From Oscillatoriales cyanobacterium (lineage in GTDB: Bacteria > Cyanobacteriota > Cyanobacteriia > Cyanobacteriales > Microcoleaceae), in assembly GCA_004293365.1 (NCBI GenBank), contig RDYN01000007.1, positions 1 through 64,000 on the forward strand: a DNA stretch of 64,000 bases, given 5' to 3'. Of this stretch, positions 26,251-36,190 are shown one piece after another. Made by a program: the position numbers and the translations under genes. The notes beneath the pieces are model-generated. The model was not told where the DNA came from, ran no database searches, and saw only the letters and a list, made by a program, of their open reading frames with translations. Within the stretch, counting starts at the first letter, position 1. Each line of letters starts with the position of its first letter.

Positions 26251-29200
26251 CTAATTCAACGGAATTGTTATGACAAATTCCGCACCTTTTCCCGGTTCCG
26301 AAATACACTCGATCGCACCGCCGTGTTTTTCGACTACAATCTGATAGCTAATCGACAATCCCAATCCCGTCCCTTTCCCCTCCGGCTTAGTAGTAAAAAA
26401 CGGATCGAACAATTTACACCGCGTTGATTCAGGCATCCCCCGCCCATTATCCTTAATCCGAATCACCGCAAAACTCTCACTTTTTTCCCCTCTTACTTCT
26501 TCCTTATTCCCAACATCCGTTAAATCCGCTACATCCGTTAAATCCGCTACAAAATCCGCTGCCGAACCTTCCGTTACATCCGTTACATCCGTTACACAAT
26601 CCGCTGCCGAACCTTCCTTGACTTCGGTGCAAACTGTGATAATATTCGGATGCTTTTCAATTTCAGCGTAAGTGCGTGAAGCGCAGCTATCCCGTAGGGA
26701 ATCGCAATTCGACTCATCCAAAGCATCGATCGCATTCCCGATCAAATTCATAAACACCTGATTGAGTTGTCCGCTGTAACACTCAACCGCAGGCAAATCG
26801 CCGTATTCCTTAATCACTTGAATTGCCGGACGTTCCGCATTAGCTTTCAAACGGTGCTGCAAAATCATCAACGTGCTCTCAATCCCTGCGTGAATGTCGG
26901 CCGGTTTTTTCTCGGTACCGTCAACGCGGGAGAAGTTCCGCAACGATTGCATGATATCACGGATGCGATCGGTTCCTAGCTGCATAGAACCCAACATTTT
27001 CGGCAAGTCTTCCATCAGATAATCGAGTTCAATATCTTCTGCCACTTCTACAATTTCCGGCACAGGATTTGGATAGTGCTGCTGGTAAAGATTGACAATG
27101 CAAATCAAATCTCGTACATAATCATTAGCGTGGTGGAGATTGCCAGAAATAAAGCCAACGGGGTTATTGACTTCGTGAGCAACTCCTGCTACCAACTGCC
27201 CCAAACTTGAGATTTTTTCCGTTTGCACCAGTTGAGCTTGAGTTTGCTGCAACTTGTGCAAAGATTGTTCTAGTTGCTGCGACTTTTCTTGTGCTTGTGC
27301 GTAGAGTTTAGCATTTTCTAGGGCGATGGCGACTTGAGAAGTCAAGACTTTTAAAACTTGCAATCTTTCGGGAGAAAATGCACCCGCTGCTAAGTTGTTC
27401 TCCAGGTACAGAATCCCTGTGAGTTGGCCCTGATAGATGACGGGATTGCAAAGAATTGACTTAGGCTGACTGCTGACAATATACGGATCGGTAGTAAACA
27501 AGCCATCTGAACCTGCATTGTTTAAAACCAAGTCTTTTTGAGTTCGAGCAACATAGTTAACAATAGAAACTGGCAAATCTTGACTAATTTCAACGGGAAG
27601 GGATTGCAAGACAACGGCTTGATTTTGCTCTGACGTACAAGCTGCTTGGATCAAAAGATTGTCATCTTTGTAGAGCATCAGCACTGCTTTTTGAGCCGCG
27701 GCATTTTCTAACAAAATTTTGATTAAACGGGCGAGCAATTTATCCAGCACAATTTCGCTGGTAATAGCTTGAGATGCTTTGACGAATGTGCCGATATCTA
27801 AGGATTGGCTAAAATCGCTGTTGGTGGTTGTTGTCGTGGCGGTGACAGTTAAATCGCGGGTTTTGGTTTCTCGGTTGAGGGTTTGGGCGACTAATTGGGG
27901 ATATCGGGCTTCTAAATCTTTGACTTTTGCGATCGCTCCCCAGTGGATGTAACCGTAGTAAGATTCTGTGAGATAGACTAAAGCGATTTTGTCCTTGTTG
28001 CGAGAGAAATAAAACTCCGCTGCAAGTTCGTTAGCGAGGGCTGCTTCTTGGATGTATCCCTGCTCTTTTGCTCCTTGAATAGCTTTGTCATAATAATCTG
28101 CTGCTTCCCAATTTTTACCGAATACTCGCGCTTTTTCGGCTTCTACCAAGTCGTACTTGTGCTGATAGTTCATGGGGGCGTGGTGCGCCCAATTGTGCAT
28201 TTTTTCCTGATTTGCAGCTACTTGCATCAAGTGTTTTTCTTTTTCTGCACCGTCAGCAGTTGGATACACAGCGAGGAGTGCCAGGGAATAGTAAAAATTG
28301 TTAGCAGCAATTGACGACCAACCGCCTACCGATTGCACGTATTTTATAGATAATGCAGCGCTGTTAACTGCACTATTAAAGTCTTTAAACAAATAGAAAA
28401 GCATGGATTTAATTAGATGGATGCTAAACAGTACCCAGCCATCATTAATCGCTTCCCATTCCGGCAGCATAGTGGATTCATCAAAAGCCTTACCAATCAA
28501 ACGACACTTATCTGCTGCCAAACCCCGTAAATTTAAACTCATTTGTCTCCATATACTGATGTTAAAAGCAACATAATCATTTTTTACCTCGCGCATCAAG
28601 CAAATGTATTCCGCTTGCTTCTGTTCTACAACATCAAGATTTTCTCCTGTAAAAAACATAGAGTTGCAGTAGTTCAAAGCGCAATATCCACCAAAAATCA
28701 AATTGCCAGCTTCCAGACCACTTTGAAACCCTTCCTGTAAATCAGCAAAACCTTCTCGCAAGTGTTCTTTCCAGGGTTGAATGCAACCATTAAACATATT
28801 GTAAATTTCACATTTCATGGCATTGACGCCGTATTTTTCCAACAACTTCACAGACAGTTGTCCGGCATGATATCCTTTCTCGATTTCTCCCAGGCCACCG
28901 CACAAAACTATGCCATAAGAACTGTATGAAAAAGCAGTCAGCGGTGAATAACCTTCTTCCATACACAGCTTAATTTGAGCCAAGATAATAGGCAATAAAA
29001 TTTCAGGCTTTTGTAACAATGCCGGCGGAATAATTGATACGAGAAGCCGCAGAGTTGCCAGTCGTTTGGGGTCTGTCATTTGTGGCAAATTATTCACTTC
29101 TTCCAGCAGTGGCATTTGTACTTCCAGACTGCCGCAATCCAGAATGTCTGATAGAGAGACGCCCATAATTTCCAAAGCTTGCAGTCCCGTATCTATAGCT

Positions 29201-31860
29201 TTTAAGGACTGACTTTGAGTCATATACATCTGGATTTTCAAGTCGTATGCTTTCACTTGGTCGAGCAGATTTTTAGCTTGTTGTAAGATAATTTCAATTA
29301 ACTTTTCTGCTCGATCGAAGTTAGTATTCAGAAATTCTGCTTCTGCTGCTTCTGTGTGCAGGTTGAGTGTAAATTCGTAATGCTTCTGCCAGCTATCTGC
29401 TCCCAGCAATCCGAAACCGACATTCAAATACCCGACTGCCGAGTGATATGCCATTGCGGACTTTGCTTTTTTACCGGCTATAAAATTGAGTTCGGTTAAC
29501 TCGTATTTTTCAGTCTCAGATGTTAATAAGTCTATGCCGAAATTCAGTTGGTTTACTAAAGCAAAAATGTTATCTTTACGCTCTTGGGGAGCCATGTTTT
29601 GCAGCAGCAATTGACCGATTTTGACGTGAGTCTCTTTTTTATCGCCGCCGGGAATCAGAGAATAAGCTGCTTGCTGCACTCTGTCGTGCAGGAATTTGTA
29701 GGCAATCTTGGATTCCCCGTAGGGGCAGTGCCCCCGTGCCTGCCCTTCCCGTGCCCGCCCCAGCAAATTGTCCGCTTCCCAGCCTCCAACCAGGGGAATT
29801 TTGTAAGCATTACTCAATGGGAGAACCAATCCAGTTTGCAGGGCAGCCCAGAGTTCGGTAGCTGCTTGCGCCTGGGATTGTTCGTTGACAATTGACAAAA
29901 CGTCGAGGGTAAATGTGTCGCCAATACAAGCCGCCAATTTTAAGACTCGCTGCGTAGTTTCCGGAAGTTTTTCGATGCGGCTGGCTACCAATTCGACGAC
30001 GCTTTTGTCCGTAATGCCGATCGCCTGAATCTGCTCTAAACTCCACAGCCAACTACCGCTACTAAATTCAAAGTGTAACAGATTTTCTTGATACAGCGCT
30101 TGCAAAAGCTGCGTGATAAAGAAAGGATTGCCGCTCGTTTTGTGGAAAATCAACTCAGCCAGCAATTTCACCTTGTCGTTACCGGTGAGGGTATCGGCGA
30201 TTAATTCGCGGACATTGCCGAAATCGAGCGGTTGCAATACGATATTATTAACTGGAGTGCCCGTTTTTTCAATTTGCTCGATCGCCTGCCTCAGCGGATG
30301 AGTCGGATTAACTTCATTATCCCGATAAGCACCGATCAAAAGCAGATATTGACTTTCCGAATTGCCAACCAACAACTGCATTAAATTCAGCGATGCCGAA
30401 TCAGCCCACTGCAAATCGTCTAAAAAGATTACCAGCGGATGTTCTGCACGAGTAAAGACGCTGATAAACTCTTGAAAGACTCGATTAAACCGATTTTGAG
30501 ATTCGGCAGGCCCCAGTTGCGGCACTTCCGGCTGTTTGCCAATAATTAGCTCAATTTCCGGAATCACATCAACAATTACAGCACCGTTTGCACCCAAAGC
30601 CGCCACTAATTTCTCTCTCCAAGCTTGCAATTTTTCGGTTTTTTCAGTCAGCAACTGTCCGATTAATGACTGGAAAGCTTGAATCAAAGCTGCATAGGGA
30701 ATGTTGCGCTTAAATTGGTCAAATTTGCCGTTGATAAAATAGCCGCGCTGTCGCACAATTGGCTTGTGAACTTCATTAACAATGGCGGTTTTGCCAATGC
30801 CAGAATAACCGGAAACTAGGATTATTTCGCTTTGTGCGCGACCAACTATATTTTCCGAGTTTTCTGGCGGTTGTGCGCCTGCAAGCCCGCTAACTCGTTC
30901 AAAAGCAGCCAGCAGGCGATCGACTTCGGCTTCTCGCCCGTAGAGTTTCTGAGGGATTGACAGTTGTGGCGAGCGATCGAACTTTCCCGGTACAAAATAA
31001 GTTATTTCTCCAGTTGTCTGCCAAGAATTCAAACATTTTTCTAAATCTGCTTGAATTCCCTCCGCAGTTTGATACCTATCTTCAGCATTTTTCGCCAACA
31101 GCTTCATCACAATATCCGAAACAACTTGCGGAATCTCATCGCTACTTTCTGCATTTTTTCTGCATTCACAAGGCGGTACGGGCTGTTTGGCAATGTGACA
31201 GTGTACGAGTTCCAAAATATCGCTGCTTTTAAACGGCAATTCCCCTGTCAGCATTTCGTAAAATGTGACGCCGAGGGAATAGAAATCGCTGCGATAATCT
31301 AAGGTGCGGTTCATTCTCCCGGTTTGTTCGGGAGACATATAGGCGACTGTACCTTCAACCAAGTTAGCGCTGTTAATTTGGGGGTTTTCTTTGCTCAGCC
31401 GGGAAGCGACGCTGAAGTCGGTGAGTTTGACAGTTCCTGTTTCAATGTTGATGATAATATTGGATGGTTTGATGTCTTTGTGGATGATACAGTTTTTGTG
31501 GAGCGAGTTGAGTGCTGATGCTAGTTGAATGCCAATGTTTAAAAAGGCCGTCAAGTCAAGTTTTTTCGAGATAATTTGGCTGAGGGAGCGGCCGCCAAAA
31601 TCTTCTGAAATCAGGGCGAGACGGTTTTGATAGGTTTCGAGGCTGTAATATTTGACGATGCTGTCTGCGTGTAAATGCTGAGTAATTTTATATTCGTTTT
31701 TTAGGCGGGTAATTTGTTCGAGGGTGGGAAATTCTGCCTTGAGGATTTTGATGATGACTGGTTGTTCGTCTGACTCTCTAATGCCGCGGTAAACGCTGGT
31801 ATTGAAGCCGTCGGAGATGGAGGTGCTGATTTGGTAGCCTGGAAGTGTCAACGTATTCAT
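26251..31860 (-). CDS. giant Ser/Thr kinase - AAA ATPase - GAF - histidine kinase
   Basis: About 1869 aa. Order: Ser/Thr kinase domain (about 8-270; Lys38, catalytic loop HKDIKPSN, DFG replaced by DFS), AAA/STAND ATPase (Walker A GYSGIGKT near 348, Walker B VIFLDDLQWAD), a long helical region, a GAF domain (about 1346-1510), coiled coil, HisKA (VAHEVNNP near 1558) and HATPase (N box NLIGNAIDAL, DNGRGMP, GTGLGLS). ATG 31860 is preferred because AAGGA stands 8 bases upstream; ATG 31869 is also in frame. Such multidomain kinases are typical of filamentous cyanobacteria; the signal is unknown. Repeat DNA is inserted in frame at 29712-29795, 26672-26710 and 26502-26640. No response regulator is adjacent. 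Confidence 0.95.
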   Translation of the reverse strand: MNTLTLPGYQISTSISDGFNTSVYRGIRESDEQPVIIKILKAEFPTLEQITRLKNEYKITQHLHADSIVKYYSLETYQNRLALISEDFGGRSLSQIISKKLDLTAFLNIGIQLASALNSLHKNCIIHKDIKPSNIIINIETGTVKLTDFSVASRLSKENPQINSANLVEGTVAYMSPEQTGRMNRTLDYRSDFYSLGVTFYEMLTGELPFKSSDILELVHCHIAKQPVPPCECRKNAESSDEIPQVVSDIVMKLLAKNAEDRYQTAEGIQADLEKCLNSWQTTGEITYFVPGKFDRSPQLSIPQKLYGREAEVDRLLAAFERVSGLAGAQPPENSENIVGRAQSEIILVSGYSGIGKTAIVNEVHKPIVRQRGYFINGKFDQFKRNIPYAALIQAFQSLIGQLLTEKTEKLQAWREKLVAALGANGAVIVDVIPEIELIIGKQPEVPQLGPAESQNRFNRVFQEFISVFTRAEHPLVIFLDDLQWADSASLNLMQLLVGNSESQYLLLIGAYRDNEVNPTHPLRQAIEQIEKTGTPVNNIVLQPLDFGNVRELIADTLTGNDKVKLLAELIFHKTSGNPFFITQLLQALYQENLLHFEFSSGSWLWSLEQIQAIGITDKSVVELVASRIEKLPETTQRVLKLAACIGDTFTLDVLSIVNEQSQAQAATELWAALQTGLVLPLSNAYKIPLVGGWEADNLLGRAREGQARGHCPYGESKIAYKFLHDRVQQAAYSLIPGGDKKETHVKIGQLLLQNMAPQERKDNIFALVNQLNFGIDLLTSETEKYELTELNFIAGKKAKSAMAYHSAVGYLNVGFGLLGADSWQKHYEFTLNLHTEAAEAEFLNTNFDRAEKLIEIILQQAKNLLDQVKAYDLKIQMYMTQSQSLKAIDTGLQALEIMGVSLSDILDCGSLEVQMPLLEEVNNLPQMTDPKRLATLRLLVSIIPPALLQKPEILLPIILAQIKLCMEEGYSPLTAFSYSSYGIVLCGGLGEIEKGYHAGQLSVKLLEKYGVNAMKCEIYNMFNGCIQPWKEHLREGFADLQEGFQSGLEAGNLIFGGYCALNYCNSMFFTGENLDVVEQKQAEYICLMREVKNDYVAFNISIWRQMSLNLRGLAADKCRLIGKAFDESTMLPEWEAINDGWVLFSIHLIKSMLFYLFKDFNSAVNSAALSIKYVQSVGGWSSIAANNFYYSLALLAVYPTADGAEKEKHLMQVAANQEKMHNWAHHAPMNYQHKYDLVEAEKARVFGKNWEAADYYDKAIQGAKEQGYIQEAALANELAAEFYFSRNKDKIALVYLTESYYGYIHWGAIAKVKDLEARYPQLVAQTLNRETKTRDLTVTATTTTTNSDFSQSLDIGTFVKASQAITSEIVLDKLLARLIKILLENAAAQKAVLMLYKDDNLLIQAACTSEQNQAVVLQSLPVEISQDLPVSIVNYVARTQKDLVLNNAGSDGLFTTDPYIVSSQPKSILCNPVIYQGQLTGILYLENNLAAGAFSPERLQVLKVLTSQVAIALENAKLYAQAQEKSQQLEQSLHKLQQTQAQLVQTEKISSLGQLVAGVAHEVNNPVGFISGNLHHANDYVRDLICIVNLYQQHYPNPVPEIVEVAEDIELDYLMEDLPKMLGSMQLGTDRIRDIMQSLRNFSRVDGTEKKPADIHAGIESTLMILQHRLKANAERPAIQVIKEYGDLPAVECYSGQLNQVFMNLIGNAIDALDESNCDSLRDSCASRTYAEIEKHPNIITVCTEVKEGSAADCVTDVTDVTEGSAADFVADLTDVADLTDVGNKEEVRGEKSESFAVIRIKDNGRGMPESTRCKLFDPFFTTKPEGKGTGLGLSISYQIVVEKHGGAIECISEPGKGAEFVITIPLN
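26502..26640 (-). repeat. in-frame tandem repeat inside the histidine-kinase ATPase domain
   Basis: Short units (ACATCCGTTA / AATCCGCTAC / AATCCGCTGCCGAACCTTCC in the plus orientation) repeat within the kinase frame, encoding EGSAAD-V-DVTDVTEGSAAD-VADLTDVADLTDV. This acidic insertion lies between the N box and the DNGRGMP box, a loop that tolerates insertions. Confidence 0.8.
26672..26710 (-). repeat. small palindrome-like element inside the kinase frame
   Basis: GTGCGTGAAGCGCAGC-TATCCCGTAGGGAATCGC, encoding SNCDSLRDSCASRTYAE, interrupts the ATPase domain just after the N box (NLIGNAIDALDE). It has paired parts (GCGTGAAGCGC, TCCCGTAGGGA) and looks like a dispersed intergenic element captured in frame. 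Confidence 0.55.
29712..29795 (-). repeat. GC-rich repeat element inserted in frame in the giant kinase
   Basis: A GC-rich block (CCCCGTAGGGGCAGTGCCCCC, then CCTGCCCTTCCCGTGCCCGCC) interrupts the ATPase module and encodes VGGWEADNLLGRAREGQARGHCPYGES near residues 690-717. Flanking sequence (PLSNAYKIPL before, KIAYKFLHDRVQQAAYSLI after) is the normal continuous family sequence, so this is an insertion. CCGTAGGGGCAGTGCCCCCGTG resembles a common cyanobacterial spacer repeat. Confidence 0.7.
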
Positions 31861-32378
31861 TGATATCATCCTTATAGCTGAGGTAAATTGATTTTTTTAA
31901 AGGTTTGCCCAGACGGTATGATGCGAGCGGGACGATCGCACTGCACTCGAAAAATTATCATTCTGGTGCAAATATCAGGGAGATCGCAGGGTTTTATTTA
32001 TCATGGTAGTAAACACAAAATATTATGTCAACCGCAATTTTGCTTAGTGTTTTAACCCAAAGGGCCCTGTTTGATTGGCAATTATACTTGGGATCGCGAA
32101 TTAAATAACTTACAATTTTAATTGTTATTGTGGGATGGGCGTCCCGCCCGTTTTTTTTGGACGGGCGGGACGCCCATCCCACTATCCCACTTTCAAGAGT
32201 GGAAGTTATTTAATTCTCATTTCTTAATAATACGATCGCGATTACAGACAAAATCAATATATCCTGAGGCTTGGCCGATCGCATTCCCAGACAATTTATC
32301 GACACTTGAGCACAATTTCTCAGTATCTGGGACAATTTTAAGAATATAGTGATATCCCTCTAGTTGAATCAGGTAAAA
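31861..32378. other. divergent spacer between giant kinase and hydrolase
   Basis: About 520 bp. It holds AAGGAT as kinase ribosome binding site, the long hairpin at 32130-32182, scattered GATCGC motifs, and AGG before the hydrolase ATG. No further gene is supported; a plus-strand frame over the hairpin (32122-32349) is an artefact of the repeat. Confidence 0.5.
32130..32182. repeat. perfect 22-bp inverted repeat (GTGGGATGGGCGTCCCGCCC)
   Basis: Arms 32130-32151 and 32161-32182 are perfectly complementary with a 9-base T-rich loop. The GGGCGGGACGCCCATCCC type is a well-known style of dispersed cyanobacterial palindrome. It lies between divergent genes, so a terminator role is unlikely here. 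Confidence 0.85.
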
Positions 32379-34037
32379 ATGAGCATTAGACCAAATTTCA
32401 GATGGTTTTCATCAGTGGCGAGTGTTTGTAGCGCGATCGCGATCGGCACTTTCAGCAGCGTGACATCCCCTGCAAAAGCAGCAGAAACAGTTGTTGTCCG
32501 CAAAGGCCCTTTAGAATCGTCTATTTCGGTTGCGGATTTGCGCGAACTCGCAGCAACCGGAAAAGTCCCTGAAAAACTGCAAGCTTACGCCAATCTGCTG
32601 TCTGACGCACAGCGCCGTCAAATTTTGGGAGCACTTCAAGCGAAAATCCCTCTCAATGTAGTCGGCTTGAGCAACTTGCTAAATACGCGCATCGGGACTG
32701 CGATTTTGACGGATTTGACTACAGTCGTACCCAGGCGCGACGGTGCCGGTGTGGAAGCGCTGCGATCGGCTTTGGTGCTGGGGGCGAACGCGCCGGAAGG
32801 CTTATCGGTATTGAGTTTTATTGAATCTTACCCAAGTTCGCGGGTAGTCGTGGATCTCGATCGAGCTTTCGCAGTTTTAAGCAATTTAAACGCAGGTTTT
32901 TGGCAAACTCAGAGGTTTATGGCAGCGATCGCACCTCAGTTAGCAGCCGCTAAACCCGCATTTAACCCGCCTTTCGACCCCACACAGCCCGGGCCGAATT
33001 CGGTGCGGGTAATGAAGCTAGATTTAAACGATAGCGCCCGCAATCGGCGCATTCCGGTGGATGTCTACTGGTCGAGAGCAGTGACGGCGGACAAACCGAC
33101 GATCGTCTTTTCTCACGGTTTGGGATCGGTACGCACGGATTTGCGTTATTTAGCAGAGCATTTGGCGTCCTACGGCTATGTGGTAGCTGCTGTAGAACAT
33201 CCGGGAAGCAACGAAACAAATACCAATGCTGCGATCGCGGGTAAGTCTCGGTTGTTAGCTTCTCAAGAATTTTTAGACCGTCCCAAAGATATCAGTTTTG
33301 TGCTGGATGAACTGGCAAAATTGAACCAAACTGATGATAACTTGCAGGGGAAAATTGCGATCGAGCGATCGATGATAATTGGCTATTCCTTCGGCGGCGC
33401 CACAGCCTTGTCCGTAGCGGGTGCGGAACTGCAATTGACCGGGCTCAAACAGCGCTGTCAGGGCGATTTAATCGGGTTTAGCTTGGGCGAAGGCATTCAG
33501 TGCGCGGCGGCCGGATTGCCCCAAGAACGGTATCAATTGCGGGATGTGAGGATAAAAAGGGCGATCGTCATGAATCCCACAACATCATTACTATTCGGAG
33601 AAACTGGCCTAAGTAAAATTAAGATTCCCACATTAATAGTAGCATCTTCAGCCGACAAAACAACACCAGCCTTAGTCGAACAAATTGCCGGCTTCCAAAA
33701 GATTACCGCTCCCAAATGGCTAGTCGGCTTTGTAGGAGGAACCCACTTAAGCGTCAAAGATCCGAGTACAACCTTAGACCAAGCTAACAGACCGAGCACA
33801 GTAATTACTGGCGACGAAGTTGTCGGCGACCAAGCTGCGAGCATACGCAATTATATTAAAGCTATCAGTCTAGCCACCGCAGCTCAACTAACGGCAGAAG
33901 CTGACAAATATGCAGTATTTCTCACCCCAGAATACGCACAATTCGCTTCGACAAATGCAATTCCGGTGCGCCTAGTGACAGAAATTTCCCCAGAAACTAA
34001 TGCAGTCGTGCAAACTTTTATTCAGCAGAGTCATTAG
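32379..34037 (+). CDS. secreted alpha/beta hydrolase with N-terminal DUF1400-type domain
   Basis: A 552-aa protein. Signal peptide in the first 35-38 residues (hydrophobic VASVCSAIAIGTF, then SPAKAAETV). Residues about 40-150 resemble the cyanobacterial DUF1400 domain found before alpha/beta hydrolases (VADLRELAATGKVPEKLQAYANLL). The hydrolase domain has FSHGLGSVRTDLRYLAEHLASYGYVVAAVEHPGS (oxyanion region), the nucleophile elbow GYSFGGA, and a late His in GGTHLSV. An esterase or lipase-like activity in periplasm or outside the cell is inferred. ATG 32379 follows CAGG by 6 bases; an in-frame TTG lies at 32364. Confidence 0.88.
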   Translation: MSIRPNFRWFSSVASVCSAIAIGTFSSVTSPAKAAETVVVRKGPLESSISVADLRELAATGKVPEKLQAYANLLSDAQRRQILGALQAKIPLNVVGLSNLLNTRIGTAILTDLTTVVPRRDGAGVEALRSALVLGANAPEGLSVLSFIESYPSSRVVVDLDRAFAVLSNLNAGFWQTQRFMAAIAPQLAAAKPAFNPPFDPTQPGPNSVRVMKLDLNDSARNRRIPVDVYWSRAVTADKPTIVFSHGLGSVRTDLRYLAEHLASYGYVVAAVEHPGSNETNTNAAIAGKSRLLASQEFLDRPKDISFVLDELAKLNQTDDNLQGKIAIERSMIIGYSFGGATALSVAGAELQLTGLKQRCQGDLIGFSLGEGIQCAAAGLPQERYQLRDVRIKRAIVMNPTTSLLFGETGLSKIKIPTLIVASSADKTTPALVEQIAGFQKITAPKWLVGFVGGTHLSVKDPSTTLDQANRPSTVITGDEVVGDQAASIRNYIKAISLATAAQLTAEADKYAVFLTPEYAQFASTNAIPVRLVTEISPETNAVVQTFIQQSH

Positions 34038-34080
34038 TCATCAGTCATTAGTCATCAGTCATTAGTTATTAGTCAGCAGC
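34036..34080. repeat. heptamer STRR (TCATTAG/TCATCAG)
   Basis: Tandem 7-mers TCATTAG / TCATCAG begin at the stop codon of the hydrolase gene. A short perfect palindrome CGCGAGCTTAAGAGCTCGCG follows at 34080-34099. Confidence 0.8.
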
Positions 34081-34148
34081 GCGAGCTTAAGAGCTCGCGA
34101 ACGTCATTAGTCATTCTGCTTGAGGAGGAAGAAAGCTCGAAATCTTGT

Positions 34149-34180
34149 CCCCCCCTTATTAAGGGGGGTTAGGGGGGATC
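34149..34180. repeat. C/G-run palindrome (CCCCCCTTATTAAGGGGGG)
   Basis: A near-perfect palindrome followed by TTAGGGGGGATC, a widespread cyanobacterial repeat style. It lies in the 400-bp spacer between the hydrolase and a small membrane protein; that spacer (34041-34444) otherwise contains only repeats. Confidence 0.65.
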
Positions 34181-34217
34181 AAAATATGTGCATCCTCACC
34201 AAAAATAATCGTGTTTG

Positions 34218-34267
34218 TAGTAAGGACTTTAGTCCTCTTCCAAGTCTGAGGACTAAAGTCCTCACTA
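34218..34267. repeat. dispersed palindrome family B, second copy
   Basis: Arms TAGTAAGGACTTTAGTCCTC (34218-34237) and GAGGACTAAAGTCCTCACTA (34248-34267) with one mismatch. Same design and arm length as 20967-21016; the arms carry compensating changes (CTTCAG to CTTTAG with GAAG to AAAG), so the hairpin, not the exact sequence, is preserved. Confidence 0.8.
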
Positions 34268-34444
34268 CAAACCTATTTTATAGCTGTAGTTCGAGCAGAC
34301 ACCATATTGTGACTTAGCAGCATTTCCTGTTGTATGGGCGCCCGCTTCGCCCAGCGGTTTATTTTTCTTGAGCGCTGATATTTTTGGTTCGCGCCAGGGC
34401 AAAATATAGAAAAGGACTTTTATAAACTCAACTCCCAAACTGCC

Positions 34445-34663
34445 ATGCCAAAAAAAAATATTATCCCGATAGTGCTGCTATTTGTAGCGCTGTTTACCCT
34501 TTACGGTGACAGTTTAACTTTTCTCCCCAAACCTGTCAGAGATACCAGCTTGGCTAGTAGAAAGTTCTTCGTCAGTTTGTGGCCCTCATGGGTAAAGCCA
34601 AAAGAGGTAAACAAGCAAAGAGAGAAAGATATTGAGGACTTGCAAAAAAAACCTAGTCGATAG
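34445..34663 (+). CDS. small single-span membrane protein, hypothetical
   Basis: A 72-aa protein with one N-terminal hydrophobic segment (residues 5-20, NIIPIVLLFVALFTLY), a short LTFLPKPVRDTS segment, then a charged C-terminal tail (VNKQREKDIEDLQKK). This resembles small cyanobacterial membrane proteins of unknown role. ATG 34445 has no evident Shine-Dalgarno sequence. Its downstream spacer holds a family A palindrome at 34850. Confidence 0.6.
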   Translation: MPKKNIIPIVLLFVALFTLYGDSLTFLPKPVRDTSLASRKFFVSLWPSWVKPKEVNKQREKDIEDLQKKPSR

Positions 34664-34849
34664 TTTTGACAGTTGACAGTTGATGGTTGACAGAAGTCTG
34701 ATGGAAGTTGGAAGAAAAAGGAAGAACCAATTGACCGATTTTTGTCTGTTCAGTGTTGGTTTTATTTCTGCTGCTTGTCAGGTGCGTCGCTGTGAGATTT
34801 TCTGTCTTATTTAGGGATTTATCGCAGGCGACACACCCCACGACTATGG

Positions 34850-34874
34850 GTAAGGTGCGCACTGCGCACCCTAC
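34850..34874. repeat. dispersed palindrome family A copy
   Basis: GTAAGGTGCGCACTGCGCACC followed by CTAC, 70 bp after the stop of the convergent ilvC gene. It fits the consensus of the copy at 4217-4241, in the opposite orientation for the one asymmetric base. Confidence 0.85.
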
Positions 34875-34944
34875 ATAATTCGATTCTGCATCCAGGTCTG
34901 TTTTAGATTGGTTTTTCCATCTAAAATCTCAGATATAAAATCGA

Positions 34945-35943
34945 TTATGCCTGCTTTTTCAACCAGCTAAACATAGCGCGCAAATCTTTACCAACTTCTT
35001 CAATCGGATGTTCTGCTTCCTGACGGCGCATGGAAGTAAAGCCCGGTTTGCCGGCTTGGTTTTCCAGCACGAATTCGCGCGCAAATTGACCGGATTGAAT
35101 TTCGCTAAGAATTTTACGCATTTCGGCGCGGGTATCATCGGTGACGATGCGGGGGCCGCGAGTTAAGTCGCCGTATTCTGCGGTATTGGAGATGCTGTCG
35201 CGCATTTTGGCGAGGCCTCCTTCTACTACTAAGTCAACGATAAGTTTAACTTCGTGCAAACATTCAAAATAAGCTAATTCCGGTTGATATCCAGCGTTAA
35301 CTAAGGTTTCAAATCCAGCTTTAATTAAGGCGCTCAAACCGCCGCACAAAACTACTTGTTCGCCAAAAAGGTCGGTTTCTGTTTCTTCGCGGAAAGTGGT
35401 TTCAAGGATGCCGGCTCTGGTGCCGCCGATACCTTTAGCATAGGCCATTGCCCGATCGCGCGCTTGGCCCGAAGCATCCTGATATACTGCAAACAAACTC
35501 GGAACACCTTCGCCTTGTTCGTAAGTCCGGCGCACCAAGTGTCCGGGGCCTTTGGGGGCTACCATTACTACGTCTACGTCGGCTGGAGGGACAACTTGGC
35601 CGAAGTGAATGTTAAAACCGTGAGCAAATGCTAAAACATTTCCTGCTGAAAGGTTAGGTTCGATTTGTTCTTTGTAAATAGTTTTTTGAACTTCATCGGG
35701 TAATAAAATCATGATGAAGTCAGCGGCTGCGGCTGCTTTGTCTACCGGGTGAACAGTTAAACCCGCATCGGTTGCTTTGGCGGCAGATTTACTACCGGGA
35801 TACAAACCGACAATGACATTCATGCCGCTGTCTTTGAGGTTGAGGGCGTGGGCGTGTCCTTGGGAACCGTAGCCAATGATAGCAACTGTTTTGTTGGCTA
35901 AGAGGTCTAGGTTGGCGTCTTCGTTGTAATACATACGGGCCAT
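34945..35943 (-). CDS. ilvC: ketol-acid reductoisomerase
   Basis: A 332-aa class I KARI of valine, leucine and isoleucine synthesis, converting 2-acetolactate or acetohydroxybutyrate with NADPH and Mg. Visible are the Rossmann motif [17 protein letters not shown], the [21 protein letters not shown] segment, and metal/substrate-binding acids in [16 protein letters not shown] and E(L/Y)[11 protein letters not shown] 35943 ([24 protein letters not shown]) is supported by AGGAG about 10 bases upstream and by the usual N-terminus; the longer frame to 35994 is not. Monocistronic. Confidence 0.98.
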   Translation of the reverse strand: MARMYYNEDANLDLLANKTVAIIGYGSQGHAHALNLKDSGMNVIVGLYPGSKSAAKATDAGLTVHPVDKAAAAADFIMILLPDEVQKTIYKEQIEPNLSAGNVLAFAHGFNIHFGQVVPPADVDVVMVAPKGPGHLVRRTYEQGEGVPSLFAVYQDASGQARDRAMAYAKGIGGTRAGILETTFREETETDLFGEQVVLCGGLSALIKAGFETLVNAGYQPELAYFECLHEVKLIVDLVVEGGLAKMRDSISNTAEYGDLTRGPRIVTDDTRAEMRKILSEIQSGQFAREFVLENQAGKPGFTSMRRQEAEHPIEEVGKDLRAMFSWLKKQA

Positions 35944-36190
35944 GGTGCTTGTCTCCTGAGATGCAAATGGGGTGAGTGACTGCAAAACTCTCATTTTATC
36001 AAAGTGGGGTGCTTTTTTTGCAGAAATTTAGAGATTAAGATTTTATGGTGGGAAAATAAAGGGCGATTCCAGCCGACGATAGCTGCGCCGCGCGTACTGA
36101 ATTTAGCAGGTTTTGCTGCAAGTCAAATATAATTGTCAATAGCGTGCTGTGCTTTTGAAAAAAACCTCACATCTTGTATCATTCTGAAGA

